From positions 3,188,001 through 3,252,000 of the forward strand of contig NZ_JAQNDL010000001.1 in the NCBI RefSeq assembly GCF_028368995.1: a DNA stretch of 64,000 bases, read 5' to 3'. How positions within the stretch are numbered: the stretch's first letter is position 1; each line of letters opens with the position of its first letter. The DNA is from Nannocystis bainbridge. Its GTDB lineage: Bacteria > Myxococcota_A > Polyangia > Nannocystales > Nannocystaceae. Shown in pieces: positions 1-7,287 of the stretch. A program made the position numbers and the translations under genes. Below the pieces are notes generated by a model that was not told where the DNA came from, made no database searches, and was given only the letters and a program-made list of their open reading frames with translations.

Positions 1-325
1 TGGTGTGCACGTTGTCGGTGAAGATGATGCGCGCGCGATGACCCGCCTTCAGGTAGGCCGACAGCCGCCGCTGCAGCCACTGGCGCAGCGCGTCCTCGGT
101 GGCCGGGTCGAGCTCGCCGGCCGCCGCTCGCTCGGCCGCGGCGGTCAAGGCCTCCTCGAGGTCGTCGCCGAACTCGCCGCCGACATCGACCTCGAAGTCT
201 TCTTCCTCGTGGCCCTCGGCGTCACGGTCGCCGCGCGAGCTCGGCGCGGGCAGCACGGCCTCGGCCGGCGGTTCGACGTCGACGAGGCGGAGCGCGGGGG
301 CGGTGGCGGAGCGGTCGGACTTCAT
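1..325 (-). CDS. Partial hypothetical protein, N-terminal 108 residues
   Basis: The gene reads leftwards from an ATG at 325 and runs off the window edge. The visible 108 residues are an acidic, low-complexity start (a Glu/Asp-rich stretch around residues 36-55) followed by a better-ordered segment, ALRQWLQRRLSAYLKAGHR, then RARIIFTDNVHT at the edge. The last segment faintly resembles the beginning of SprT-like metallopeptidase domains of myxobacteria, but no catalytic motif is inside the window, so no function is assigned. A TATGAT hexamer on the minus strand at 404-399 could be its -10 element. The codon pattern (G/C in third positions) favours this frame over the overlapping plus-strand frames. 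Confidence 0.55.
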   Translation of the reverse strand, partial: MKSDRSATAPALRLVDVEPPAEAVLPAPSSRGDRDAEGHEEEDFEVDVGGEFGDDLEEALTAAAERAAAGELDPATEDALRQWLQRRLSAYLKAGHRARIIFTDNVHT

Positions 326-581
326 CGCGGCGGAGCGCCCTGCGGGCGCCTGGCGACCACGCAGGTCGGATGCGGTCGAGTCTCTCGGTGCGAGCGGCAT
401 CATAGGCATCGGTATCGAGGTTACGAGTTCGCGGTGATCTCGATGGGATCAACGAGCGCGATGTAGGATATCCGCCTACGCACCGGCGTCGAATTCGTGG
501 GGGTTTGGGCCCGCCTCGCCGGTCGCGGTGCGAAATTTGATCTGTCCTGCGCGATCTGGAAAGGCCCCCCGCCACGCGGCG

Positions 582-587
582 TACACT
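582..587 (+). promoter_or_regulatory. -10-like hexamer TACACT before the moaD-moaE fusion
   Basis: TACACT ends 8 nt before the ATG at 596, which would place the transcription start at or next to the start codon (leaderless). No convincing -35 element is seen. The same arrangement recurs before many genes of the window. Confidence 0.45.
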
Positions 588-595
588 GCGGACGC

Positions 596-1267
596 ATGCA
601 CCTGCGCGTCCTGCTCTTCGCGGGCCTCCGCGAGCGCCTCCGCCGCGACAGCGTCGACCTCGAGCTGCCCGCCGGGGCGCGCGTCCGCGACCTGCTCGCC
701 GCCCTCGCCCGCGACCAGCCCGACCTCGCGCCCGGCCTCGCGGTCTGCCGCGTCGCCGTCGACCACGAGTTCGTGGCCGCCGACCACCCGCTCGCCGAGG
801 GCAGCGAGGTCGCCGTCATCCCGCCCGTCAGCGGCGGCCACGACGGACCCGCCGCCTATCAATTGATCAAGGACCGCCCGCTGGCCCTGGCCGACGTCGT
901 CGCCGCGGTCGCCCACGCCGGCGCCGGCGGCATCGACATCTTCGTCGGCAACGTCCGCGATCGCAGCCGCGGCCACGACATCGCCCGCCTCGAGTACGAG
1001 GCCTACGAGCCGATGGCGCTGCGGGTGATGCGGCAGATCGGCGCCGCGATCGAGGCCGAGACGCCGGGCGTGCGGGTGGCGATCCACCACCGCCTCGGGG
1101 TGCTGCAGATCGGCGACAGCGCCGTGATCGTGGCCGCCTCGGCGCCGCACCGCGCCGAGGCGTTCGCGGCCTGCCGCGCGGCCATCGAGCAGCTCAAGCA
1201 GGACGTGCCGATCTGGAAGCGCGAGGTCGCCACCGACGGCCTCACGTGGGTCGTGCAAGGGCCGTGA
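596..1267 (+). CDS. MoaD-MoaE fusion (molybdopterin synthase), MoaX-like
   Basis: A 223-residue protein carrying both subunits of molybdopterin synthase, which inserts two sulfurs into cPMP during molybdenum cofactor synthesis. Residues 1-81 are a MoaD ubiquitin-like domain (MHLRVLLFAGLRERLRRD at the start) ending in PPVSGG, with the expected Gly-Gly at 80-81. Residues of about 86-223 are MoaE, with VGNVRDRSRG, LEYEAYEPMA, the HHRLGVLQIGD segment and PIWKRE with the catalytic lysine. In stand-alone MoaD the Gly-Gly is the free C-terminus that becomes a thiocarboxylate. Here it is internal, so cleavage after Gly81 would be needed, as is known for mycobacterial MoaX. The ATG at 596 begins the MoaD fold and has a -10-like hexamer 8 nt upstream. 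No other moa gene is in the window. Confidence 0.93.
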   Translation: MHLRVLLFAGLRERLRRDSVDLELPAGARVRDLLAALARDQPDLAPGLAVCRVAVDHEFVAADHPLAEGSEVAVIPPVSGGHDGPAAYQLIKDRPLALADVVAAVAHAGAGGIDIFVGNVRDRSRGHDIARLEYEAYEPMALRVMRQIGAAIEAETPGVRVAIHHRLGVLQIGDSAVIVAASAPHRAEAFAACRAAIEQLKQDVPIWKREVATDGLTWVVQGP

Positions 1268-1273
1268 TGCACC

Positions 1274-1303
1274 TTCGGACATGTCCTGATAGACATGTCC
1301 GAA
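1274..1303. repeat. TGTCC-GGACA palindrome, 12-bp arms
   Basis: TTCGGACATGTC and its exact reverse complement GACATGTCCGAA are separated by CTGATA. A further half-site (GACAT) follows at 1306-1310. It lies 7 nt after the stop of the moaD-moaE gene and is one of the longest copies of the dispersed palindrome family of this window. A stem this strong could act as a transcription-stop or RNA-stability element, but there is no T-tract. Confidence 0.85.
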
Positions 1304-1493
1304 TAGACATATCGTTCGCCCTCGCCTGCGCCCCGTAGACTTTCGCCTGGGGTCTCGACGCGATGGCCGGCCCGCGGCGACCCTCCTCCGCGACAGTGAC
1401 GCTTCGACCCGCGAGCTTCCGGCCCTCTCGCAGCGGCGGCCGGCGCGGCGGACTCGCGGGCGCGCGGGCGACCCCGACGCCCGGCCGCTGGGG

Positions 1494-1499
1494 TACTCT
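1494..1499 (+). promoter_or_regulatory. -10-like hexamer TACTCT
   Basis: It lies 10 nt before the ATG at 1510 and supports that start over an ATG further upstream at 1363, which would add an Arg/Pro-rich, non-homologous 49 residues. Confidence 0.4.
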
Positions 1500-1509
1500 C
1501 GCCCGGCCC

Positions 1510-4506
1510 ATGGCCCGCTACGCCCCGCTCTTCCTCCTCTTCTTCCTGTCAGGCATCAGCGGCCTCATCTACGAGTCGATCTGGTCGCGCTACATCAAGC
1601 AGTTCGTCGGCAGCGCCGCCACCGCCCAGGTCCTCGTGCTCAGCCTGTTCATGGGCGGCATGGCGCTCGGCTCGCTGCTGGCCTCGCGCCGGCTCGCGGG
1701 CGTGCGCCGACCGGTGCGCGCGTACGGCCTGATCGAGGGCGGCATCGGCCTGTACGCGCTGGCGTTCCCGTGGCTCAGCGAGCTGGCGATGCGCGTGTGT
1801 TACGACCACGTGTTCCCCGGGCTCGGCGGCGGCTTCGCGGTCGAGGCGGTCAAGTGGAGCGTCGCCGGCCTGCTGATCCTCCCGCCGTGCGTGCTGCTGG
1901 GCATGACCTTCCCGCTGATGAGCGCCGGCATCCTCCGCCGCGACCCCGAGCGCTCCGGCGAGATCCTCAGCTTCCTCTACTTCACCAACAGCATCGGCGC
2001 GGCGCTCGGCGCCTTGCTGTCGGGCTTCGTCCTGGTCGCCAACTTCGGCCTGCCGGGCACCCTCGCCTGCGCCGCCGGCCTCAACATCGTCATCGCCGTG
2101 ATCGCCCTGGCTCACCGCCGCGAGCACGCGCCGATCGTCGAGGACACCGCCGCCTCGGCCGGCACCGACAACCTGGTCAAGCTGCTGCTGCTCGTGGCCT
2201 TCGGGACCGGGCTCTCCTCGTTCATGTACGAGATCGGGTGGATCCGCCTGCTGTCGATGATCATCGGCAGCGCCACCCACTCGTTCGAGGTCATGCTTTC
2301 GGCGTTCGTGTTCGGCCTGGCGATCGGCGGCCTGTGGGTGCGCAAGCGGATGGACCGGTTCAAGCGGCCGGAGCTGGTGCTCGGCATCGTCCAGCTGATC
2401 ATGGGCGTGGCCGCGATCGCGACCTTGCCGGCCTACCAGTGGGCGGTCGAGGCGATCGGCTGGCTGCTGGTCGACTCGCAGGGCAACCGCACCGAGGCGC
2501 TGTGGCAGCAGTTCAACGTCCTCCGCTACGCGCTGTGCCTGCTCATCATGTTCCCGGCGACCTTCTGCGCCGGCATGACCCTGCCGCTCATCACCCACGT
2601 GCTGCTGCGCCGCGGCCAGTCCGAGGGCGTCATCGGCCGCGTCTACGGCTTCAACACCTTCGGCGCGATCGCCGGGGCCGTGCTCGCCGGGCTCGTGCTC
2701 ATGCCGCTCATCGGCCTCCAGCGCGTCATCGTGCTCGGCGCCGCCGTCGACGTCGCCCTCGGCCTCGTGCTCGTGTTCGGCGACGCCCGCCGGGCCAAGC
2801 ACCCGGCCAAGATCCGCAGCTTCGGCCGGATCGCCGCCGGCAGCTCGCTGCTCACCCTCGCGTTCGGCCTGTTCGTCGTCAAGATCGACCCGATGGTCCT
2901 GTCGGCCACCGTGTTCCGCAACGGCCGCACGCGCCTGCCCGAGGGCTTCGAGCTGCTGTCCTACGTCGACGGCCGCACCGCCTCGGTGTCGGTCATCCGC
3001 CTCACCGACGCCCGCGAGTATCGCGTCATCTACACCAACGGCAAGCCCGACGCCTCGGTGGTGCTGAACCGCTACCCCGCCGACCGCGACCCCGAGCTCG
3101 GGCCCGACTTCGCCGGCGACGAGCCCAACCAGGTGCTGGTCGGCCTGCTGCCGCTGATGGCCCGGCCCCAGTCCACCGACGTCGCGCTGATCGGCTTCGG
3201 CTCCGGGGTGACGGCGCACGTGCTGCTCGGGTCGCCGACGCTGCAGCGGCTCGACACCATCGAGATCGAGCGCGAGATGGTGACGGGCTCGCGCAACTTC
3301 TACCCGGCCAACGCGCGCGCCTACGACGACCCGCGCAATCACTTCTGGTTCGACGATGCCAAGGCCTACTTCGCCGGGGCCGCGCGGCAGTTCGACATCA
3401 TCGTGTCCGAGCCGACCAACCCGTGGGTCAGCGGCGTCTCGAGCCTGTTCACCGTCGAGTTCTACCGCGAGGCCAAGCGCTACCTGAAGCCGGGCGGGAT
3501 CCTGGCCCAGTGGCTGCAGGGCTACGAGCTCAGCGACGAGCTGCTGCTGACCGTGCTCGCCGCCCTCGACCAGGAGTTCAGCGACTACCAGATCCTCCGC
3601 GTCGGCGCGAGCGACTGGGTCATCCTCTCGGTCGCCGACGGCGAGCTCGGGCGGCTCAGCGAGCAGCCGTTCACGTGGGCCGAGATGAAGCCCGAGCTGC
3701 AGCTGCTCGGCGTGCACGACATCGGCCAGGTCGACAACCTCGTGGTCGCCAACCGCCGCATGCTGCGCCCGTTCCTCGCCGGTCGCCCGGCCAACTCCGA
3801 CGCCATGCCGCTGCTCGACACCGGCGCCGAGAAAGCCCGCTTCCTCAAGGAGTCGGCCGGCTTCCTCCACCGCATCCGCTGGACCCCCGCGCCGCTGCTC
3901 GAGGTCCTCGGCGGCATCGAGCGCCGGCCCTATCCGGCCGGGGGCATCGGCGACCGTCGCCACCCGCACGTGTTCGAGGAGGCCGAGACCGCGGTCGCGC
4001 TGCTGCGCTTCTACGCCGACCCGACCCAGCGCTTCGCCGAGGACATCAGCCTCACCACCATGAACCAGTGGATCGACGAGCAGCGCCGGATCACCGCCGG
4101 CATCGACGACTGGGACGGCTGGATCGAGGCCACCTACGGCGTCTACATCAACCTCGTGCCGCACCTGCGCCTCGGTGACGTCGCCTGGTGGAAGGACGTC
4201 CTCGCCACCGCCCGCGACCGCAAGGCCCCCGCCGAGGTGCTCGCCTTCCTCGACGCCCTCGACGCCTTGCAGGCGCGCGACCCCGCCCGCCTGCGGGCCC
4301 GCCTCGACGAGCTCGACGGCGGCAAGAGCAAGCTGCTCACCACGGGCATGCGGGCGATCTCTGGCATGGTCGCCCGGGAGCTGGATGGAGCCGATCCCGC
4401 AGCCCGTCGCGCCTGGGCCGAGTCCAACATGGATGGGGTCGCCGACGCCGAGCTCCGCGGTGAGCGCCTGGCCTACGAGGCCCTGCGCGCCTACGCAGGC
4501 CGCTGA
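1510..4506 (+). CDS. Membrane protein fused to spermidine-synthase-like domain
   Basis: A 998-residue protein of the fused MFS/spermidine-synthase type. The first ~480 residues are polytopic (APLFLLFFLSGISGLIYE at the start, with several GMTFPL-like helices), resembling the membrane half of such fusions. From about residue 510 a Rossmann methyltransferase-like domain follows: a nucleotide-binding loop ALIGFGSGVTAHVL near residue 560, an acidic IEIERE strand, and VSEPTNPWVSGVSSLFTVEF near residue 632, which matches the polyamine-synthase consensus. The last ~200 residues are a helical extension of unknown role. The substrate cannot be read from sequence; members are annotated as spermidine synthases mainly by similarity. 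The protein is probably in the inner membrane with the synthase domain cytoplasmic. Confidence 0.85.
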   Translation: MARYAPLFLLFFLSGISGLIYESIWSRYIKQFVGSAATAQVLVLSLFMGGMALGSLLASRRLAGVRRPVRAYGLIEGGIGLYALAFPWLSELAMRVCYDHVFPGLGGGFAVEAVKWSVAGLLILPPCVLLGMTFPLMSAGILRRDPERSGEILSFLYFTNSIGAALGALLSGFVLVANFGLPGTLACAAGLNIVIAVIALAHRREHAPIVEDTAASAGTDNLVKLLLLVAFGTGLSSFMYEIGWIRLLSMIIGSATHSFEVMLSAFVFGLAIGGLWVRKRMDRFKRPELVLGIVQLIMGVAAIATLPAYQWAVEAIGWLLVDSQGNRTEALWQQFNVLRYALCLLIMFPATFCAGMTLPLITHVLLRRGQSEGVIGRVYGFNTFGAIAGAVLAGLVLMPLIGLQRVIVLGAAVDVALGLVLVFGDARRAKHPAKIRSFGRIAAGSSLLTLAFGLFVVKIDPMVLSATVFRNGRTRLPEGFELLSYVDGRTASVSVIRLTDAREYRVIYTNGKPDASVVLNRYPADRDPELGPDFAGDEPNQVLVGLLPLMARPQSTDVALIGFGSGVTAHVLLGSPTLQRLDTIEIEREMVTGSRNFYPANARAYDDPRNHFWFDDAKAYFAGAARQFDIIVSEPTNPWVSGVSSLFTVEFYREAKRYLKPGGILAQWLQGYELSDELLLTVLAALDQEFSDYQILRVGASDWVILSVADGELGRLSEQPFTWAEMKPELQLLGVHDIGQVDNLVVANRRMLRPFLAGRPANSDAMPLLDTGAEKARFLKESAGFLHRIRWTPAPLLEVLGGIERRPYPAGGIGDRRHPHVFEEAETAVALLRFYADPTQRFAEDISLTTMNQWIDEQRRITAGIDDWDGWIEATYGVYINLVPHLRLGDVAWWKDVLATARDRKAPAEVLAFLDALDALQARDPARLRARLDELDGGKSKLLTTGMRAISGMVARELDGADPAARRAWAESNMDGVADAELRGERLAYEALRAYAGR

Positions 4507-4511
4507 GCGGT

Positions 4512-4531
4512 CACCTGTCTCCAGGGACATC
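4512..4531. repeat. Imperfect TGTCC-GGACA palindrome
   Basis: CACCTGTCT CCA GGGACATCTC just after the stop codon of the preceding gene. It is a weak copy of the dispersed palindrome. Confidence 0.5.
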
Positions 4532-4541
4532 TCACTTCGCC

Positions 4542-4574
4542 CTGCACGGGAGGACCGCGCGTCCTCCCGTGCAG
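4542..4574 (+). terminator. 14-bp perfect stem-loop after the spermidine-synthase-like gene
   Basis: CTGCACGGGAGGAC pairs exactly with GTCCTCCCGTGCAG around a CGCGC loop. It sits 35 nt after the stop at 4506. No U-tract follows, so it may be a weak intrinsic terminator or a 3'-end stabiliser. Confidence 0.55.
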
Positions 4575-4648
4575 AGCGCACGTGACCCGCACGCGGCGCT
4601 TCGCACCCGGCGGCGCGCGCCAGGTGTAGTCTGTGGCCGACGCGCCGG

Positions 4649-7090
4649 ATGGGCACCGATCCAGAACACGAGCGACGGGTCCGACTCGCCCGCGGCGTCC
4701 TCGCCTGGCTGACCGTCTCCGGCGGCCTGTTGACGCTCGTCGACGCCGTCGCGCTGCTGACCCGCCACTCTTGGCATCACCTGGTCGGCCTCGGGCTCGC
4801 GTCGGTGTTCGTCGCCGTCTGCGGTTTGGGCCTCCGCCGCGCCCGCGTCGACCCCGGGCGCGCGCTCGAGCTCGGCTACGTCGTCATCCTCGTCACCATC
4901 GCCGGCGTCGGCCTGTTTGTCGCCCTGCCGCTGCTGGTGCTCGCCTGCGCGACCGCGTTCTTGATCCTCGCCACCGCCCCGCAGGTGGTCGCGCCGGCGC
5001 GGGTCGACCTGTGGACCGTCGTCGCCGTGTTCGCCGCCCTCACTCTCGGCGCGCTCGAGCTGGCGCCGCTGCCGACGCGCACCATCGACGTCCCGAGCGC
5101 CCTGCTCTACGACCTCACCTGCATCGCCGCCCTGATCGTCGCCGGCGTGCTGGCCGTCCGCGACTTCGCCCGCTACTCGCTCAAGATCAAGCTCACCCTC
5201 GTCACCCTCACGGTCGCCCTCGCCCCGCTGTTCGTGGTCCGCATCGACGCCCGCCTGCGCCTGGCCGCGGACGACCTCGAGGCTGCGCTTTCGGACATGT
5301 CCGAAAGTGCATCTCAATCGGCGAGCGCGTGGGACGGCTTCCTCGCCGGCCCGCTCGCCTCGCTGCGGGCCCTCGCCGGCGGCGACGGGGCCCTGGCGGC
5401 CTGCAGCGGCCCGGCGGCGGCCCGCGAGGCGCTGGCGCGGCGGCTGCGGCGCTGGACCGAAGATCGTGACTCGGCGATCGACGCCGCCGGCTTGTGGGGC
5501 GCCGTCGGCCAGCGCGTGCTGGTCGTCGGCGAATTCCCGCTCGCCGCCCCGCCGCCCGAGTCGGTCGCCTTCGCCGTCGATCGCCACGCGCGCGACGTCC
5601 TGGTCCTGAGCGCGCCGGTCGGTGACGACGCCGCCTGCACCCTCGCCTTCGCCCTGCGGCCCGGCCTCGTCCGCCAGTGGAGCACCGACATCGCGGCCAC
5701 CGGCGGCGTCGCCGTGGTCCTGCGCGACCGCGAAGATCGCCCGCTGTTCGGCCCGCCCGAGCTCGCCGCGCTGGTGCCCGGCTACGCCGCCGTGCCGCCT
5801 GCCGCCCCAGCCGCCCGGACCTCGCCGCTGCCGCGCACCCTGGCCCAGCCCACCGTCGCCGCGCGCCTCGACGACGGCCGCCTCGCCGCCGTCGCGCGCA
5901 TCGCCGACGCCGACTGGACCCTCGCCCTCGTGCGCCCCTCGGCCAGCTTCACCGCCGTCACCGCCGAGCACGCGCGCCGCGTCCAGTGGATCACCCTCCT
6001 CGTCGCCGCCGTCGCCAGCCTCGGCGCCTTCGCCCTCAGCCGGCGGCTCGCCGCCCCGATCGCGCGGCTCGCCAGCGCCATGGCCCGCTTCACCGGCGAC
6101 GATCCGCGCCCGACCTCCCGCACCGGCGACGAGATCGACGCCCTCGCGCGCCGCTTCGATGTCATGGCCGGCCAGGTCCGCGCCCTCCTGCGCGCCCAGG
6201 AGCAGCAGACCCACCGCCTGCAGGCCGAGGTCAGCGAGCGCAGCGAACAGGAGCGGCGCCTGCAGGCCCTCAACCGCGAGCTGAGCGCCGTCAGCGACCG
6301 CTCGCAGGCCGCCAGCCGGGCCAAGAGCACCTTCCTCGCCCACATGAGCCACGAGCTGCGCACGCCGCTGTCGGCGATCATCGGCTACGGCGAGATGCTG
6401 CACGAGCAAGCCCGCGACCACGGCCACGACGGCTACGCTCGCGACGCCGACAACATCGTCCAGGCCGCCCAGCACCTGCTGACGATCATCAACGAGATCC
6501 TCGACCTCTCGAAGATCGAGGCCGGCAAGATGGACATGGTGCTCGAGGAGTTCGACGCCGCCCGGCTGATGCGCGAGGTCGCCGACGCCATCCGCCCGCT
6601 GATCGCCGCCAACCGCAACACGCTGACGCTGGAGCTCGAGCAGGACTCGGCGCCGATGTACAGCGACCGTCACAAGCTGCGCCAGGTCCTGCTCAACTTG
6701 CTCGGCAACGCCGCCAAGTTCACCGAGAGCGGCGCCATCGTCCTCGGCCTGCGTCAGCGCAGCGCCGCCGGCATCATCTGCCTCGTCTTCACCGTCCGCG
6801 ACACCGGCCGCGGCATCGCCCAGGGCGCGCTCGCTACCCTGTTCGAGCCGTTCACGCAGGTCGTCGAGCCGGGCGCGCGCAAGACCACCGGCACGGGCCT
6901 CGGCCTCGCCATCACCCGTCGCTTCTGTCGCCTCATGGGCGGCGAGATCGACGTGACCTCGAGCCCCGGCGCCGGCTCCACCTTCACCGTCACCGTCCCC
7001 GTCAGCTACCGCGGCCTGCGCGACAGCAACTCGTGGCACCCGCTGCGGCACCCGCCGCGCGCGGACGAGAGTGCGCGCCTCAAGCCCTGA
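4649..7090 (+). CDS. Membrane sensor histidine kinase with HAMP domain
   Basis: An 813-residue sensor kinase. Residues ~15-210 hold several hydrophobic helices, followed by an extracytoplasmic-looking region to ~440, one further helix (WITLLVAAVASLGAFAL), a HAMP linker (~460-510) and a coiled coil. The HisKA box AHMSHELRTPLSAIIGYG carries the phospho-accepting His near residue 568. The ATPase domain shows the N box (LNLLGNAAKF, ~680), DTGRGI (~717) and GTGLGLAI (~748). No receiver domain is attached and no response regulator gene is adjacent, so it is an orphan kinase. Codons ~213-220 (ALSDMSES) are written by a perfect 20-bp copy of the dispersed palindrome, in a part of the sensor region where an insertion would be tolerated. 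A TAGTCT hexamer lies 16 nt before the ATG. Confidence 0.9.
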   Translation: MGTDPEHERRVRLARGVLAWLTVSGGLLTLVDAVALLTRHSWHHLVGLGLASVFVAVCGLGLRRARVDPGRALELGYVVILVTIAGVGLFVALPLLVLACATAFLILATAPQVVAPARVDLWTVVAVFAALTLGALELAPLPTRTIDVPSALLYDLTCIAALIVAGVLAVRDFARYSLKIKLTLVTLTVALAPLFVVRIDARLRLAADDLEAALSDMSESASQSASAWDGFLAGPLASLRALAGGDGALAACSGPAAAREALARRLRRWTEDRDSAIDAAGLWGAVGQRVLVVGEFPLAAPPPESVAFAVDRHARDVLVLSAPVGDDAACTLAFALRPGLVRQWSTDIAATGGVAVVLRDREDRPLFGPPELAALVPGYAAVPPAAPAARTSPLPRTLAQPTVAARLDDGRLAAVARIADADWTLALVRPSASFTAVTAEHARRVQWITLLVAAVASLGAFALSRRLAAPIARLASAMARFTGDDPRPTSRTGDEIDALARRFDVMAGQVRALLRAQEQQTHRLQAEVSERSEQERRLQALNRELSAVSDRSQAASRAKSTFLAHMSHELRTPLSAIIGYGEMLHEQARDHGHDGYARDADNIVQAAQHLLTIINEILDLSKIEAGKMDMVLEEFDAARLMREVADAIRPLIAANRNTLTLELEQDSAPMYSDRHKLRQVLLNLLGNAAKFTESGAIVLGLRQRSAAGIICLVFTVRDTGRGIAQGALATLFEPFTQVVEPGARKTTGTGLGLAITRRFCRLMGGEIDVTSSPGAGSTFTVTVPVSYRGLRDSNSWHPLRHPPRADESARLKP
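5285..5310. repeat. Palindrome inside the histidine-kinase gene
   Basis: CTTTCGGACATGTCCGAAAG (5288-5307) is its own reverse complement over all 20 bases. Two more base pairs form outside a single mismatch. It is translated in frame as LSDMSES. Confidence 0.9.
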
Positions 7091-7106
7091 TCGCGCATCG
7101 AGTGGA

Positions 7107-7138
7107 GAGGTCGTCGCGACCTCGCACATGTCCTCCCG
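7107..7138. repeat. Small hairpin and palindrome half-site between genes
   Basis: GAGGTCG-TCG-CGACCTC (7107-7123) is followed by CACATGTCC, a half-site of the dispersed palindrome family. The rest of the gap to 7287 holds no gene. A TAACGT/GATAAC sequence near 7253 is a possible -10 for the next gene. Confidence 0.45.
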
Positions 7139-7287
7139 GCCAGCTCGCGCGTGCGCGGAACTGCGAGCCGCCGAGCGACGTGAGGACCGGCCCGCGCGCC
7201 GCGAGGCCCCTCGCCCCCGCTCGCGACTCTTGCTGCGATCGCCGGCGCCGCGATAACGTGCGGGCCGTCCCACCCGGGAGGCTTTGC

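Noticed and set aside
1549..4656. Long minus-strand frame opposite the spermidine-synthase-like gene
   Set aside because: Low-complexity translation without motifs, while the plus strand carries a recognisable protein.
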